From: ZAX-1 sp046533095
Lineage (GTDB): Bacteria > Bacillota > Clostridia > Lachnospirales > Lachnospiraceae
Length of the DNA stretch: 64,000 nucleotides
Direction: 5' to 3'
NCBI GenBank assembly: GCA_046533095.1
Contig: JAJQRA010000019.1
Coordinates: 91,409 to 155,408, forward strand
Positions within the stretch are counted from its first letter, which is position 1. The number at the start of each line of letters is the position of its first letter. The notes under the pieces are model-generated. The model ran no database searches. It was not told the origin of the DNA and saw nothing but the letters and a program-made list of their open reading frames with translations. Shown here in pieces: positions 15,996 through 24,812 of this stretch. The translations under genes were made by a program, and so were the position numbers.

Positions 15996-16035
15996 ACCGT
16001 GGGGAGTCGCTACAGTGTTGCAGGCTCCCCACGGT
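15996..16035. repeat. 11-bp inverted repeat (hairpin)
   Basis: ACCGTGGGGAG (15996-16006) and CTCCCCACGGT (16025-16035) around an 18-base loop. GC-rich and perfect, but with no T-run on either side, so it is not a standard terminator. It directly abuts the second 36-bp repeat. Confidence 0.6.
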
Positions 16036-16110
16036 CGTTGTGCTCTGGCATCATAGCCCTGAGCATAAATTTTGAATTTTTTTATCAAACGAAGTTTTGA
16101 CGCAATCAGC

Positions 16111-16848
16111 CTATTGTAAGTCAAAGGGCTTTAAGAGCTTCCAAACTTGCACGGCTTTTCCGTTCTCTTCGACGGGAACTTGCGCGTATGCCCACCCTTC
16201 AACCTTTTCGGGATCAACACCTGCCGTAATAAGCGGTTCAGGATTCAGCACAAACACAATGTCCTTGTCTTGGTTTGAATCGTCGTAGTTATTCGTTTTC
16301 ATATCCTTTGCCCACTCAAACATATTACCGTCGCCTAGCTTTACGCCGTAATGGTCGAGGGATGTATGGTAGTTGATGGAATCGCGGTAGTTGTCGACAA
16401 TTTGCTCATAGGCTAAAAGTGCGGTAGGATCGCCATTGTAGGTGAATTTGTCGTTGCCAAGCTTCGCCCCGACCATCAACATCTTACTGCCCATATCGCC
16501 CATTTCATCGCCTTCGTAAAAAACGTAGTTTTCAGGCAGTTTGTCTGCATCAAGCCCTGCATTTAGGAATGGTTGTGCATCAAGCTCCAACATGATATCG
16601 TGCAGTGGGCTTCGGCTGTAGTCTTCGCTCCAAATAAAGCGTACTGAATCGTCCGGTGCCAAAATTGCCCAACCCGCATTTTGTTCATCGGCCTTTACAT
16701 TGTTCGGAATCGTATTTAATATCTTGTCAAAGGAGGTGATGGATTCTTTGCCCACCACATCCAATTGGCTTTGTGAGCAAGCACTCAAAGAAACCAGAGC
16801 GATTGCCCCCACTAAAACTAGCGAGATACTCTTCATTGTTTTTTTCAT
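16111..16848 (-). CDS. surface lipoprotein of unknown function
   Basis: 245 residues with a lipoprotein signal peptide: MKKTMKSISL, a hydrophobic core, and the lipobox LSAC with Cys24 as the likely lipidated residue. The mature part (FIWSEDYSRSPLHDIML, FTYNGDPTALLAYEQI, VEGWAYAQVPVEENGKAVQVW) is not a family I can name. It has no further cysteines, so no obvious metal centre. GAAAGGAAAG precedes the start. It is transcribed from a promoter with a duplicated 45-bp element and is followed by no coupled gene. Confidence 0.75.
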   Translation of the reverse strand: MKKTMKSISLVLVGAIALVSLSACSQSQLDVVGKESITSFDKILNTIPNNVKADEQNAGWAILAPDDSVRFIWSEDYSRSPLHDIMLELDAQPFLNAGLDADKLPENYVFYEGDEMGDMGSKMLMVGAKLGNDKFTYNGDPTALLAYEQIVDNYRDSINYHTSLDHYGVKLGDGNMFEWAKDMKTNNYDDSNQDKDIVFVLNPEPLITAGVDPEKVEGWAYAQVPVEENGKAVQVWKLLKPFDLQ

Positions 16849-16885
16849 TATTCAACTTTCCTTTCTTTGCAACAACCATGCTATT

Positions 16886-16914
16886 ATAATAGCTATAACT
16901 ATTTTCGATTACAA
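16886..16914 (-). promoter_or_regulatory. sigma-A promoter of the lipoprotein gene
   Basis: Minus-strand TTGTAA (16914-16909) and TATTAT (16891-16886), 17-base spacer. The -35 lies at the edge of the first 45-bp repeat, so a protein bound to the repeat would sit right upstream of, or over, the -35. Confidence 0.55.
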
Positions 16915-17002
16915 GTACGCACTATTTTGTGCGATATTACCCAAAAGGATACTTCAAATTACAAGTACGCACTATTTTGTGCGATATTACCCAAAAGGAT
17001 AC
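16908..17002. repeat. 45-bp perfect direct repeat with inner palindrome (probable operators)
   Basis: Identical units at 16908-16952 and 16958-17002 (period 50). Each contains CGCACTATTTTGTGCG, an inverted repeat (CGCAC / GTGCG) typical of dimeric regulators. The pair lies between the lipoprotein promoter and the 3' end of the next gene. About five helical turns between copies would allow binding on one face. Confidence 0.7.
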
Positions 17003-17168
17003 GGTGAAAGGCAACGACTGTGAGCTTACTTGTTCTATTGCTTTAGACACAGCAGAAACTTGATTACATGGTGGCTGTTTTGTCGTACCCCCTTCATCAT
17101 CAAGTTGTGCCAAATCAATTTAGGTTCAGAAAAGCCTTGCCAAGTCTACTCTACAACGTGTTTGAGCG

Positions 17169-19064
17169 TCAGTGGCAACTCTCCTCTTCCTCACTGCCTT
17201 CAAATGTTTCTGGAGGATAGATCCATGTTTCATATGTGGCAACCTCCGCTTTAATCGACTCTATATCAATTGCATCTAGATCCTTTACCACCTTGACATA
17301 ACCGTAGGATGAATGATCCCCATTTGAAAATTCGAAATCCTCAGTGGGGAATAAATACAACGGATTCTCGCCTTCCTTTAAATCAATCGCAGTGTAATAG
17401 AGGGGAACAAGCATTGTAAAGTTGCCGGCAGCCGTTGAGGCGAGGTTCATTGTCCACTCAACATCAAGGCCTTCCTGTACTACTATCACTGCAGGGCTAT
17501 AGCCCTGATCGGTCACATCAATCCTCACGCGCTGGATGTCGTATTCCTCGCTATCTTCATCCATTGTACCAAGCTCTGCCACTGCAATATTCTCTACCGG
17601 TATGGCCACATTCGCCGGGGTCGGTTCTGCACGGGCAGACACATCAGCGTCAAGTGCCGATTCAGGTTCTGTCTCACCTTGCGCATCGGTTGCCGCACCT
17701 TTTGGCAATGCGCCTTCTTCCACCACTGTGATAGAGCCACGAATCATACCCATCCAACAGCTATACGGAAATTTCCCTGTATTGGTCGGCGTAAACAAAA
17801 CGACATTTTCACCCGTCTTAAGCTGATATTCCACACCATATTCCTTAATTAGCATTCGGTTATTACAGCCGTTAATGCTTCCTTGTGGCGCATCAATCGT
17901 CCATTTTACCGGTGTTCCCGCTTGTACCGTAATCGCAGGGTAGCTGCCGGACGAAAGCGTACTGCTTACGATTTGGTAGCCGTCTTTTACGACCATGCCG
18001 GCGGCACTTTCCGACTCGTCTGCCACACGATCGCCACCACCAGAATTTGCAAGGACGTCAAGCGAAAATCCCGAAAGGCTCCACCCATTCCCGAACATCG
18101 AAAGTCCTAAAACCAGCACAAGTGCCGCACCGACCGTCATCATCTTTTGTGTAAATTTTTTAGAAAGGATGGAACTTAGTGCCCCAAGTCCAAACATCAG
18201 TGGTACGGTTCCAAGGGAAAACAGCAGCATAGACAACGCGCCAGTGATGGCAGAGCCGGTAGACAGTGCGTAAATCTGCATCGCCTGTAAGGGACCACAT
18301 GGCATTAGACCGTTCAACAGCCCGACAATCAATGGGCTTTTTGATTTGCTCTTTTCGGCATCGATTTTTCGGGCAAACATACGTGGCACTCTTGGTGTGA
18401 ATTTTCGTAGCCAAGGGAATACACCAAGCATATTGATTCCCATAATCACCATGAACACACCGGCGCTCAGCTGGATACTCCCGCGAAATGCTCCGGTCAA
18501 GGTTAGTACCGAACCCACCGCTCCCACGATTCCGCCAACGACTGTGTAGGAAATAACCCGTCCAAGGTTGTAAAGGAAACTTGGATACAATGCCGCCTTG
18601 TCGCCTTGCTTGGTGTTTGCCTGCGGTATGCACTGTGAGAGGTTGATACCTCCGCACATTGCCACGCAGTGAACCGAAGTCAGCAGTCCGATAACAAACA
18701 GCATCCAGTAGCTCATTCCGGCTTTGGCCGTCGGAAAAATAGAAAAGACATTTGATAAGCCGAGCTGCTGCATAAGCAGGTACGCTACAAGGACCGTAAC
18801 CAGTATGTTGACAGCTTTTCGATTGATCGGCACGGGTTGCTTATCCGCAAGCACCTCATAATCCAATCGCTCAATAATCGCAGCAATTTCCTTCCACGTG
18901 ATGATATCCATGTCGTATGTGACAATGGCGCTTCCCATGCTGTAGCTCACTTCTGCATGTTCGATCCCTGCCGTATTTTGCAGCTTCCTTTCAATTTTAT
19001 TCTGGCAGCTTATGCATGTCATTCCACCAATTTTCAATTTTTTTGTTCTGCATTCTGATTTCAT
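17169..19064 (-). CDS. HMA - TauE/SafE-like - cupredoxin membrane protein (metal handling)
   Basis: 631 residues. An N-terminal heavy-metal-associated domain has GMTCISC (metal cysteines 17 and 20). Then comes a polytopic SafE/TauE/DsbD-like region, about 85-320 (FVIGLLTSVHCVAMCGG, GLLNGLMPCGPLQAMQIYAL). Two cupredoxin-like domains follow outside the membrane: about 345-450, with CNNRM and YSCWMGM as possible copper ligands, and about 500-600, which lacks obvious ligands. The end is acidic with a final Cys-His. Such fusions go with copper (or iron) handling. Start MKSECRT has AGGAGG 13 bases upstream. The substrate metal is inferred. Confidence 0.8.
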   Translation of the reverse strand: MKSECRTKKLKIGGMTCISCQNKIERKLQNTAGIEHAEVSYSMGSAIVTYDMDIITWKEIAAIIERLDYEVLADKQPVPINRKAVNILVTVLVAYLLMQQLGLSNVFSIFPTAKAGMSYWMLFVIGLLTSVHCVAMCGGINLSQCIPQANTKQGDKAALYPSFLYNLGRVISYTVVGGIVGAVGSVLTLTGAFRGSIQLSAGVFMVIMGINMLGVFPWLRKFTPRVPRMFARKIDAEKSKSKSPLIVGLLNGLMPCGPLQAMQIYALSTGSAITGALSMLLFSLGTVPLMFGLGALSSILSKKFTQKMMTVGAALVLVLGLSMFGNGWSLSGFSLDVLANSGGGDRVADESESAAGMVVKDGYQIVSSTLSSGSYPAITVQAGTPVKWTIDAPQGSINGCNNRMLIKEYGVEYQLKTGENVVLFTPTNTGKFPYSCWMGMIRGSITVVEEGALPKGAATDAQGETEPESALDADVSARAEPTPANVAIPVENIAVAELGTMDEDSEEYDIQRVRIDVTDQGYSPAVIVVQEGLDVEWTMNLASTAAGNFTMLVPLYYTAIDLKEGENPLYLFPTEDFEFSNGDHSSYGYVKVVKDLDAIDIESIKAEVATYETWIYPPETFEGSEEEESCH

Positions 19065-19179
19065 GATTGGATTGGCACCTCCTTCTTTTCTGTGGTTAGT
19101 ATACTTGGTAAATTTGTAGAAATTATATGAACACAACATTTTTCTAAAAATTTTTTTATTTTCCAATCACTCTCCACCA

Positions 19180-19271
19180 GGAAATTCCGCACACGGCAGA
19201 AATGAACCAGTGCAATCAAGTGTTCCAGGAATTCCACACACGACAGGAATGAAGCAGTACAATCAAGTGTT
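19180..19271. repeat. imperfect direct repeat of about 45-47 bp
   Basis: Two units (19180-19226, 19228-19271) sharing GGAA(A)TTCC-CACAC, GAATGAA, CAGT-CAATCAAGTGTT. It lies in the 19065-19438 spacer before the toxin-antitoxin pair; no gene is seen in that spacer. Confidence 0.6.
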
Positions 19272-19438
19272 AAAAGAACTTGTAAGCATCCGAAACAAGG
19301 TTCTGGCTTCCCAGTCAGCAGACCGCCTGATATGCTGTTCAAGCTAAAGCAGGGTTTTGAGCACCTCATCCGCACCAAGACCGATACTAGGAATCAAAAT
19401 TAATATCTTAAAAATGACATGGAAAAGGAGTGATAGCA

Positions 19439-19705
19439 ATGATTATTAAAGCATCTGTAGCATTGAGAAATGAGTACGGAACACTTTCTGACTTGGCTCG
19501 AACATCGAAAGAGCCAATCTATATTACTAAAAATGGCGAAGGAGATGGCGTATTCATGAGTATTGAAACATTTGAAAAGCGAGAGCAAATGCTGATGCTT
19601 CGTGAAAAAGTTCTTCAGGCGGAGCAGGAACAGTTGAGTGGAGCAAAAACCAGAAGCGTTTCTGAAGCAAGAAAGGAATTAAGAGAACGTGCAAATACCA
19701 TGTAA
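19439..19705 (+). CDS. Phd/YefM-type antitoxin
   Basis: 88 residues. The N-terminal part (MIIKASVALRNEYGTLSDLA, EPIYITKNGEGDGVFMSIETFEKRE) is the Phd/YefM DNA-binding fold; the C-terminal charged helix (LREKVLQAEQEQL ... EARKELRERANTM) would wrap the toxin. AAAGGAG lies 8 bases before this ATG; a GTG 9 bases upstream is less likely. The end overlaps the toxin start by 17 bases. Expected to repress its own promoter together with the toxin. Confidence 0.88.
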   Translation: MIIKASVALRNEYGTLSDLARTSKEPIYITKNGEGDGVFMSIETFEKREQMLMLREKVLQAEQEQLSGAKTRSVSEARKELRERANTM

Positions 19706-20000
19706 AGTAGAGATTCTGCCGACTGCGTGGGAAGATTTAAAAAGAATCGAAGATTATTATGCGATAGAATTCGGCGTTGAAACAGCACTAAAAGTAAGTT
19801 GCCATATTTTGGACTCCTTAGAACGGCTGGAGCAATTCCCAAATTACGGTTCCATGATTCCGGGCAAATGGCTGCATGCCAAAGGTTACCATATACTCGT
19901 ATGCGGGAAAGATGTCGCGGTTCATCGGCAAATCGAAAATATCGTATTCATTTATCATATCGCAGATACGCAGACAGATTATACAAAATTATTTCAATAA
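19689..20000 (+). CDS. RelE/ParE-type toxin
   Basis: 103 residues with a GTG start inside the antitoxin end. The pattern ILPTAWEDLKRIEDYYAIEFG, then ILDSLERLEQFPNYGSMIPGKWLHAKGYHILVCGKDVAVHRQIENIVFIYHI, is the ParE/RelE fold. These toxins act on gyrase or on mRNA at the ribosome; which one cannot be told here. Complete and co-transcribed with its antitoxin. Confidence 0.85.
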   Translation: MQIPCKVEILPTAWEDLKRIEDYYAIEFGVETALKVSCHILDSLERLEQFPNYGSMIPGKWLHAKGYHILVCGKDVAVHRQIENIVFIYHIADTQTDYTKLFQ

Positions 20001-20002
20001 TA

Positions 20003-20057
20003 TAAAATTGTTCCAAACAACTAAAATTGTTCTAAACAACTAAAATTGTTCTAAACA
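20003..20057. repeat. three tandem 19-bp palindromic repeats after the toxin
   Basis: TAAAATTGTTCYAAACAAC repeats at 20003-20021, 20022-20040 and, partly, 20041-20057. Each has TTGTT / AACAA arms. They start right after the toxin stop. They may be a weak terminator array or binding sites. Confidence 0.65.
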
Positions 20058-20165
20058 TACAAAGTTATTCTAATGCAGACTGGATTTTTTTGTATGTACT
20101 TGAAAAGTAAAGGATGCTTCGATTTCTTGGATGAAAGCATTTTTATTCCATACTTATGGGAAGCA

Positions 20166-21158
20166 TTAAATGTTCTGTTTCGCTTTTTCAATCACTTCCA
20201 TAACGATTCTAGAATGTTCAAGGGCATTTAAATTTGCATCATAATCATCTTCTCTAATCATTCTCTCAAATTCTATAAATTCCTCTTGCATTCTGTGAAT
20301 TGGAGCTTTTAGCGGAACACTCCTATCCGTATCCATAGACGCTTCACGCTTAAGTCCTTTTCCGACAAGCTCTATGCGATATGGCTGTACATCATTGATT
20401 GCACCGTCAATATAGATACTGCCTTCATTGCCCTGAATCGTTATGCCGTGTATGGATCTGCTGTCCTTCGCTGCAATTGACACCACTTTAAATGATCCGT
20501 AATCCATCATCAATATGCCTGAAGTGTCTATGCCCTTTTCGACATTTGCGAAGTAATTTACTGCATCTGGTTTACCGAATAAGCCTACCGCCAAGTGAAT
20601 ATTATATACATTAAGATCCATAAGGGCACCGCCACTCTGCGCCGGGTCAAATACCGGAACTATTTCACCAGCTTTAAATCTTTCATATCTAGAGCTGTAT
20701 TGCGAAAAATTGATTTCCACAATCTTTACTTCGCCAATTTGCAATAAGGCAACATCCCGAAGCTCCTTAAAGTTCCTTTGATATTGATTGGAAATGGCTT
20801 CCAGCAAGTATCGTTTTTTCGCTTTCGCCAAGTCATACAGTTTCATAAATTCTGCGAGATTCGAGGTGCAAGGCTTTTCAAGTATCACATGCTTTCCTGC
20901 GCAAAGAGCTTTTCGGGCATATGCATAATGAAGGTGATTTGGCAATGCAACATATACTGTTTCAACCTTATCATCACAAAGCAATTCATCATAGTTCGTG
21001 TATAGCTTCTTAATGTTGTGCTTGTGGCAAAACGCTTGCTTTTCTTCTACGTTTCTGCCACTCGAAAGCATGCTCTCAAACTCATAATTGTCCAATCGCT
21101 GTGCAAATCCAAAGAAGTCATGGACAATTAACCCCGCACCTACGATCGCTATTTTCAT
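20166..21158 (-). CDS. Gfo/Idh/MocA family oxidoreductase
   Basis: 330-residue NAD(P)-dependent sugar or polyol dehydrogenase. N-terminal Rossmann fold (MKIAIVGAGLIVHDFFGF), YVALPNHLHYAYARKALCAGKHVILEKP with the conserved EKP lysine near residue 95, and a C-terminal GFO/IDH domain with SGGALMDLNVYNIHLA. AAAAGGAGG precedes the start. Single gene; substrate unknown. Confidence 0.88.
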   Translation of the reverse strand: MKIAIVGAGLIVHDFFGFAQRLDNYEFESMLSSGRNVEEKQAFCHKHNIKKLYTNYDELLCDDKVETVYVALPNHLHYAYARKALCAGKHVILEKPCTSNLAEFMKLYDLAKAKKRYLLEAISNQYQRNFKELRDVALLQIGEVKIVEINFSQYSSRYERFKAGEIVPVFDPAQSGGALMDLNVYNIHLAVGLFGKPDAVNYFANVEKGIDTSGILMMDYGSFKVVSIAAKDSRSIHGITIQGNEGSIYIDGAINDVQPYRIELVGKGLKREASMDTDRSVPLKAPIHRMQEEFIEFERMIREDDYDANLNALEHSRIVMEVIEKAKQNI

Positions 21159-21240
21159 TCTGTTTGCCTCCTTTTGGTGTTGATTTTAATACCCCAGCTA
21201 CTACAATCGCCATACGGATTTGTTTTTCTTTGTACCATGC

Positions 21241-21456
21241 CTATGCCTCGCCCACAACGATGTAGCCGGTATTCTTCACCGCTTCGATAACTTGTTCTAC
21301 CGACACGAGTGACGCATCATAGTCCACCACCGCCTGTTTTTTCCGCTTGCTCGCTTTCGCTTTTTTAATTCCGGGAAGTTTGCGGATTGCATCCTGTATT
21401 GCTATTTCACAATGTCCGCAGGACATTCCTTCGATATGCAGAGTCACTTTTTCCAT
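21241..21456 (-). CDS. CopZ-like heavy-metal chaperone
   Basis: 71-residue single HMA domain: MEKVTLHIEGMSCGHCEIAI with metal-binding Cys13 and Cys16, typical length for CopZ. The start MEK is chosen over one 45 bases upstream because GGAGG lies directly before it. No P-type ATPase is next to it; the HMA-TauE-cupredoxin gene 2 kb away is the nearest metal gene. Probably carries Cu(I). Confidence 0.88.
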   Translation of the reverse strand: MEKVTLHIEGMSCGHCEIAIQDAIRKLPGIKKAKASKRKKQAVVDYDASLVSVEQVIEAVKNTGYIVVGEA

Positions 21457-21632
21457 AAATTTTACCTCCAAACATAAATCGTCTGTAGCCGCTTCGTTCA
21501 TACAGGTGCTTTCTATTGATATAATTGTAGCCGTTATTACGGTATTATACGTGAAAATACTGAAAAATGCAACATAGGTAGGATAAGATTTTTCAGGAAA
21601 TTAGCACACATCAGCGCATTCCTACAAATCTA

Positions 21633-21663
21633 TTGACTATTACAGTGAAACATGTTTTAATAT
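21633..21663 (+). promoter_or_regulatory. candidate promoter and operator of the SDR gene
   Basis: TTGACT (21633-21638) and TAATAT (21658-21663) with a long 19-base spacer that holds the perfect palindrome AAACATGTTT (21648-21657). A long spacer with a palindrome in it suits a regulated promoter. The rest of the 21457-21864 spacer shows nothing definite. Confidence 0.4.
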
Positions 21664-21864
21664 GATAGAAAAAAATGTTTGAGTATATAAATCCACCTAC
21701 TTCTCCATTTATACGTCTGGAGAATCGCTGAAATATTTGACTTGGTATCGTCTTAAAAAACACATCTTGTCACTACATTCAGTCAGTGTTACGAGGGGAG
21801 TGTACGAAATCGTCACTAATATTTTCTTATATAAATTTGCACTAAAAATTAGGAGGACAAGGAA

Positions 21865-22629
21865 ATGTATTTAGAAGAATTATTTGGACTGAATGGCAAA
21901 GTTGCCATTGTTACCGGCGGTGGGCGTGGTATTGGGCAGGTCGTGGCAATGGGGCTTTCAAAGGCCGGCGCTAAAATTGCAATCTTTTCACGAAGTGGTG
22001 CGGATGAAACAGTGGCACTCATCGAAAAAGAAGGTGGACATGCAATTAGCATTTTAGCTGATGCAACGATCGAAGAAGAAGTGGATGCGGCTATCGCAAA
22101 GGTTCTTCATCACTTTGGTGGCCTTGATATTGTATTTAACAATGCCGGTGTCTGCATACATAAGGATACGCTAGATGCCAGCCTCGATGAGTGGCGTCAG
22201 GTCATAGATATTAATTTGACGGGCGAATACATTGTTGCAAGAGCCACAGGAAGAATCATGATTGAAAATGGGATAAAGGGTTCTATCATAAATATGGCTT
22301 CGATGTCAGGCAGTATCGTAAACGTACCGCAATGGCAGGCTTCTTACAACGCATCGAAAGCGGCCATCATTCATCTGACTCGTTCATTGGCCGTAGAATG
22401 GGCAGAATATGGTATTCGCGTCAACAGCTTAAGCCCAGGCTATATCGCTACGCCAATGTCTTCCGATACGCCACAGGAATTAAAGGATGCTTGGATGCCA
22501 CTGATCCCAATGCACCGTATGGGCACCCCCGAGGAACTGATTGGTGCGGTGATTTATCTGGCAAGCTGCGCTTCCGGCTATACAAATGGATCTGATTTAG
22601 TCGTAGATGGTGCATACACTAGTCAATAA
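21865..22629 (+). CDS. SDR family NAD(P)-dependent oxidoreductase
   Basis: 254-residue classical short-chain dehydrogenase: cofactor motif TGGGRGIG near residue 17, NNAG near 91, catalytic YNASK near 160 and C-terminal YTNGSDLVVDGAY. Strongest resemblance is to sugar-alcohol or sugar-acid dehydrogenases. AGGAGG precedes the start. Monocistronic, with its own promoter and a hairpin downstream. Confidence 0.88.
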   Translation: MYLEELFGLNGKVAIVTGGGRGIGQVVAMGLSKAGAKIAIFSRSGADETVALIEKEGGHAISILADATIEEEVDAAIAKVLHHFGGLDIVFNNAGVCIHKDTLDASLDEWRQVIDINLTGEYIVARATGRIMIENGIKGSIINMASMSGSIVNVPQWQASYNASKAAIIHLTRSLAVEWAEYGIRVNSLSPGYIATPMSSDTPQELKDAWMPLIPMHRMGTPEELIGAVIYLASCASGYTNGSDLVVDGAYTSQ

Positions 22630-22680
22630 TGTAATACGGTGGATTGCAAATAGCAATACATCAATGTGCTATGCTAAAAT

Positions 22681-22740
22681 CTATAAATCGTTAATCGTTA
22701 AAAGACGTAGCTATAGATCGTTCATCGTTAAAAGACGTAG
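22681..22740. repeat. 30-bp tandem repeat downstream of the SDR gene
   Basis: Two 30-bp units (22681-22710, 22711-22740) of the form CTATARATCGTTMATCGTT-AAAAGACGTAG, with the start of a third. Only two differences. Confidence 0.75.
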
Positions 22741-22749
22741 CTATAGATA

Positions 22750-22783
22750 GAGTCCATAAAACGGGGACACGTTCTATGGACTC
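22750..22783 (+). terminator. long hairpin after the SDR gene
   Basis: GAGTCCATA (22750-22758) and TATGGACTC (22775-22783), with inner AACG / CGTT. Stable, but without a T-run, so a terminator role is tentative. The spacer between it and fba holds nothing else. Confidence 0.4.
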
Positions 22784-22906
22784 CACAAACAAGAAATAAA
22801 TAGAATTAGAAATTTAAATAACCAGCAATAATTGGCTGTCTAAAAGAAGTTCGAGTATTTCCGAAAAAGCCTCGTTTCTTTCGTAGCAACAGATTCCCAA
22901 ATGTCC

Positions 22907-23842
22907 TTATATCTTATAATTGCTTCCCAAGACATCTACAATCTTATGCGTCACCAATTTTTTAATATTGTCCCGCCCTTCTTTTAAATATGCCCTTGGG
23001 TCAAAAGCAGAAGGATCTTCTGTTAATACTTTTCTCACCCCCGCAGTAAATGCCAACCTTAAATCAGAGTCAATGTTTATTTTACATACTGCAGATTTAG
23101 CCGCTTGGCGCAACATCTGCTCCGGTATTCCAATGGCATCTGCCAATTTTCCACCATTATCTTGAATTTGCTTCACATATTCCTGTGAAACAGATGATGC
23201 GCCATGTAATACAATCGGGAAATGCGGAATTCTGCTTTCAATCTCCTTTAATATGTCGAACCGCAATTGGGGATTTTGTCCCGGTTTAAACTTGAATGCA
23301 CCATGGCTTGTTCCGATTGCAATCGCCAGTGAATCAACACCAGTACGATCAACAAATTCTTCTACCTGATCCGGATTCGTATAGGCGGCATCTCCTGCTG
23401 ATACCTGAACATCATCTTCAATACCTGCAAGCTGTCCAAGTTCTGCTTCTACCACTCTTCCTCGCTCATGCGCATATTCTACTACCTGCTTGGTTATTTC
23501 GATATTTTTTTCAAAATCGTAATGTGAACCATCGATCATCACTGATGTAAATCCACCATCAAGACAAGATTTGCAAGTCTCAAAATCTGCGCCGTGGTCT
23601 AAGTGAAGTGCAATTGGAATATCGTTCACTTCCAAAGCCGCCTCCACTAGTTTAACCAAATACGCATGATTTGCATATTTTCTCGCACCGGCAGACACTT
23701 GAAGAATCAATGGTGACTGCTGCTCTCCGGCCGCCTCTGTGATTCCTTGTATAATTTCCATATTATTTACATTGAACGCACCGATGGCATACCCTCCTTC
23801 GTAAGCTTTCTTAAACATTTCTTTTGTCGTTACTAAAGCCAT
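22907..23842 (-). CDS. fba: class II fructose-bisphosphate aldolase
   Basis: 311-residue zinc enzyme of glycolysis, splitting fructose 1,6-bisphosphate. Visible: GAFNVNNMEIIQGI, the zinc-site LHLDHGADFETC, GFTSVMIDGS, GTSHGAF and IVLHGASSV. Usual length for the clostridial type. GAGGAGG before the ATG. Preceded by a good promoter; highly expressed in relatives. Tagatose-bisphosphate specificity is possible but less likely. Confidence 0.95.
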   Translation of the reverse strand: MALVTTKEMFKKAYEGGYAIGAFNVNNMEIIQGITEAAGEQQSPLILQVSAGARKYANHAYLVKLVEAALEVNDIPIALHLDHGADFETCKSCLDGGFTSVMIDGSHYDFEKNIEITKQVVEYAHERGRVVEAELGQLAGIEDDVQVSAGDAAYTNPDQVEEFVDRTGVDSLAIAIGTSHGAFKFKPGQNPQLRFDILKEIESRIPHFPIVLHGASSVSQEYVKQIQDNGGKLADAIGIPEQMLRQAAKSAVCKINIDSDLRLAFTAGVRKVLTEDPSAFDPRAYLKEGRDNIKKLVTHKIVDVLGSNYKI

Positions 23843-24017
23843 TTTAAGTCCTCCTCTTCCTAAATAAATATTTTTTCGGAATCTTGCACCTTCATTCTAT
23901 CCGGCTTTCCATTCCACTATTTTAAAAATCATCCGCTTTTTTGAAAAATTTTTCCAGCCGGAGGTGATTTTATTGCTACCTATCATTCTTGGTGCCAATC
24001 CTATTGCCACTAAATTC

Positions 24018-24046
24018 AGTATATCAAAATTTTGGCAATTTATCAA
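24018..24046 (-). promoter_or_regulatory. sigma-A promoter of fba
   Basis: Minus-strand TTGATA (24046-24041) and TATACT (24023-24018), 17-base spacer, about 175 bases before the fba start. It overlaps the end of the truncated acyltransferase fragment, as if the old operon was cut where this promoter begins. Confidence 0.6.
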
Positions 24047-24188
24047 TCGTCTTCAAATTTTTTTGTTCCGGAGAATTCTTAAGGGAAGAAAATCCTGCTA
24101 ATTTAAGATCAGTAGCTCCACGAAAGCGATACTTTATATTCTCTGCATCAAAATAATTTAACAAATCTTTTATTCTTATCTGTTTCAT
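24024..24188 (-). pseudogene. N-terminal fragment of an LpxD-like sugar acyltransferase
   Basis: 54 codons: MKQIRIKDLLNYFDAENIKY ... KLAGFSSLKNSPEQ, then a stop. This is the N-terminal uridine-recognition-like domain of LpxD-type proteins; the left-handed beta-helix that does catalysis is missing. Start coupled (ATGA) to the end of the deacetylase pseudogene, with AGAGGG upstream. In related Clostridia such genes sit in polysaccharide operons. Truncated remnant. Confidence 0.6.
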
Positions 24189-24780
24189 ATCAACTTCCCT
24201 CTTAGCTGGTCAAATATTTTCCATTCGCCTTTTACCGTATCTACAAACTCCTGCTGTTTCTCTTTTGCTATATCGCAAAAAGTTTGAACATGATCTGCAT
24301 CTTTGCTCGTCCAAGATAGCGGATGTACAAGGAGCTGGATTTTATTATATTTTTGAAAATATTCCATATTTGACAGCCCATACTTCCACCGATGATTAGA
24401 ATCCGCAATATATTTTACGGTAAGCTCCTCTTTTGGATCGTCTATCCTTGGTTTTTCAGTAAATACGAAAAATTTTCTGCCTACATATTGATGAGTCCAT
24501 TGATTTACACATAAGCGGCCAAATGCTCCTTTACCGAGCGATAAAAGGAAAACCTGTCAATCGGTACATCGACCATTGCCTCCAATATATCCACCTGTTT
24601 TTTACATCCTTTTTCATATCTTCAATCTCTACAACCTCACCACGGTAATAATGTAGGGCTACATGATGGCCCATCTGCTGTGTCTCTTTTAACAGCTTTC
24701 TATTTTTAAGGAAAAACGCATTGTATACATTATTTGTAATTTGTACTGCATAGGAACTTGAAACATGAATGAACTCTCCC
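24185..24780 (-). pseudogene. polysaccharide deacetylase-like gene, broken
   Basis: Three-part relic. The front piece reads FIHVSSSYAVQI ... HHVALHYYRGEVVEIEDMKKDV; after a one-base loss in an A-run near 24600 the frame continues QVDILEAMVDVPIDRFSFYR, reaches a stop near 24507, and the last piece (24185-24367) has KIQLLVHPLSWTSKDA. This is the pattern of polysaccharide deacetylase-like proteins found in glycan operons. The true N-terminus is missing next to an IS200/IS605 element. Non-functional. Confidence 0.6.
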
Positions 24781-24812
24781 CGGACAAACCCTCAAGTACC
24801 TTCATTGTCCTC

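Noticed and set aside
18160..18657. 165-codon minus-strand frame
   Set aside because: Shadow of the HMA-TauE-cupredoxin gene, no domain and no ribosome site.
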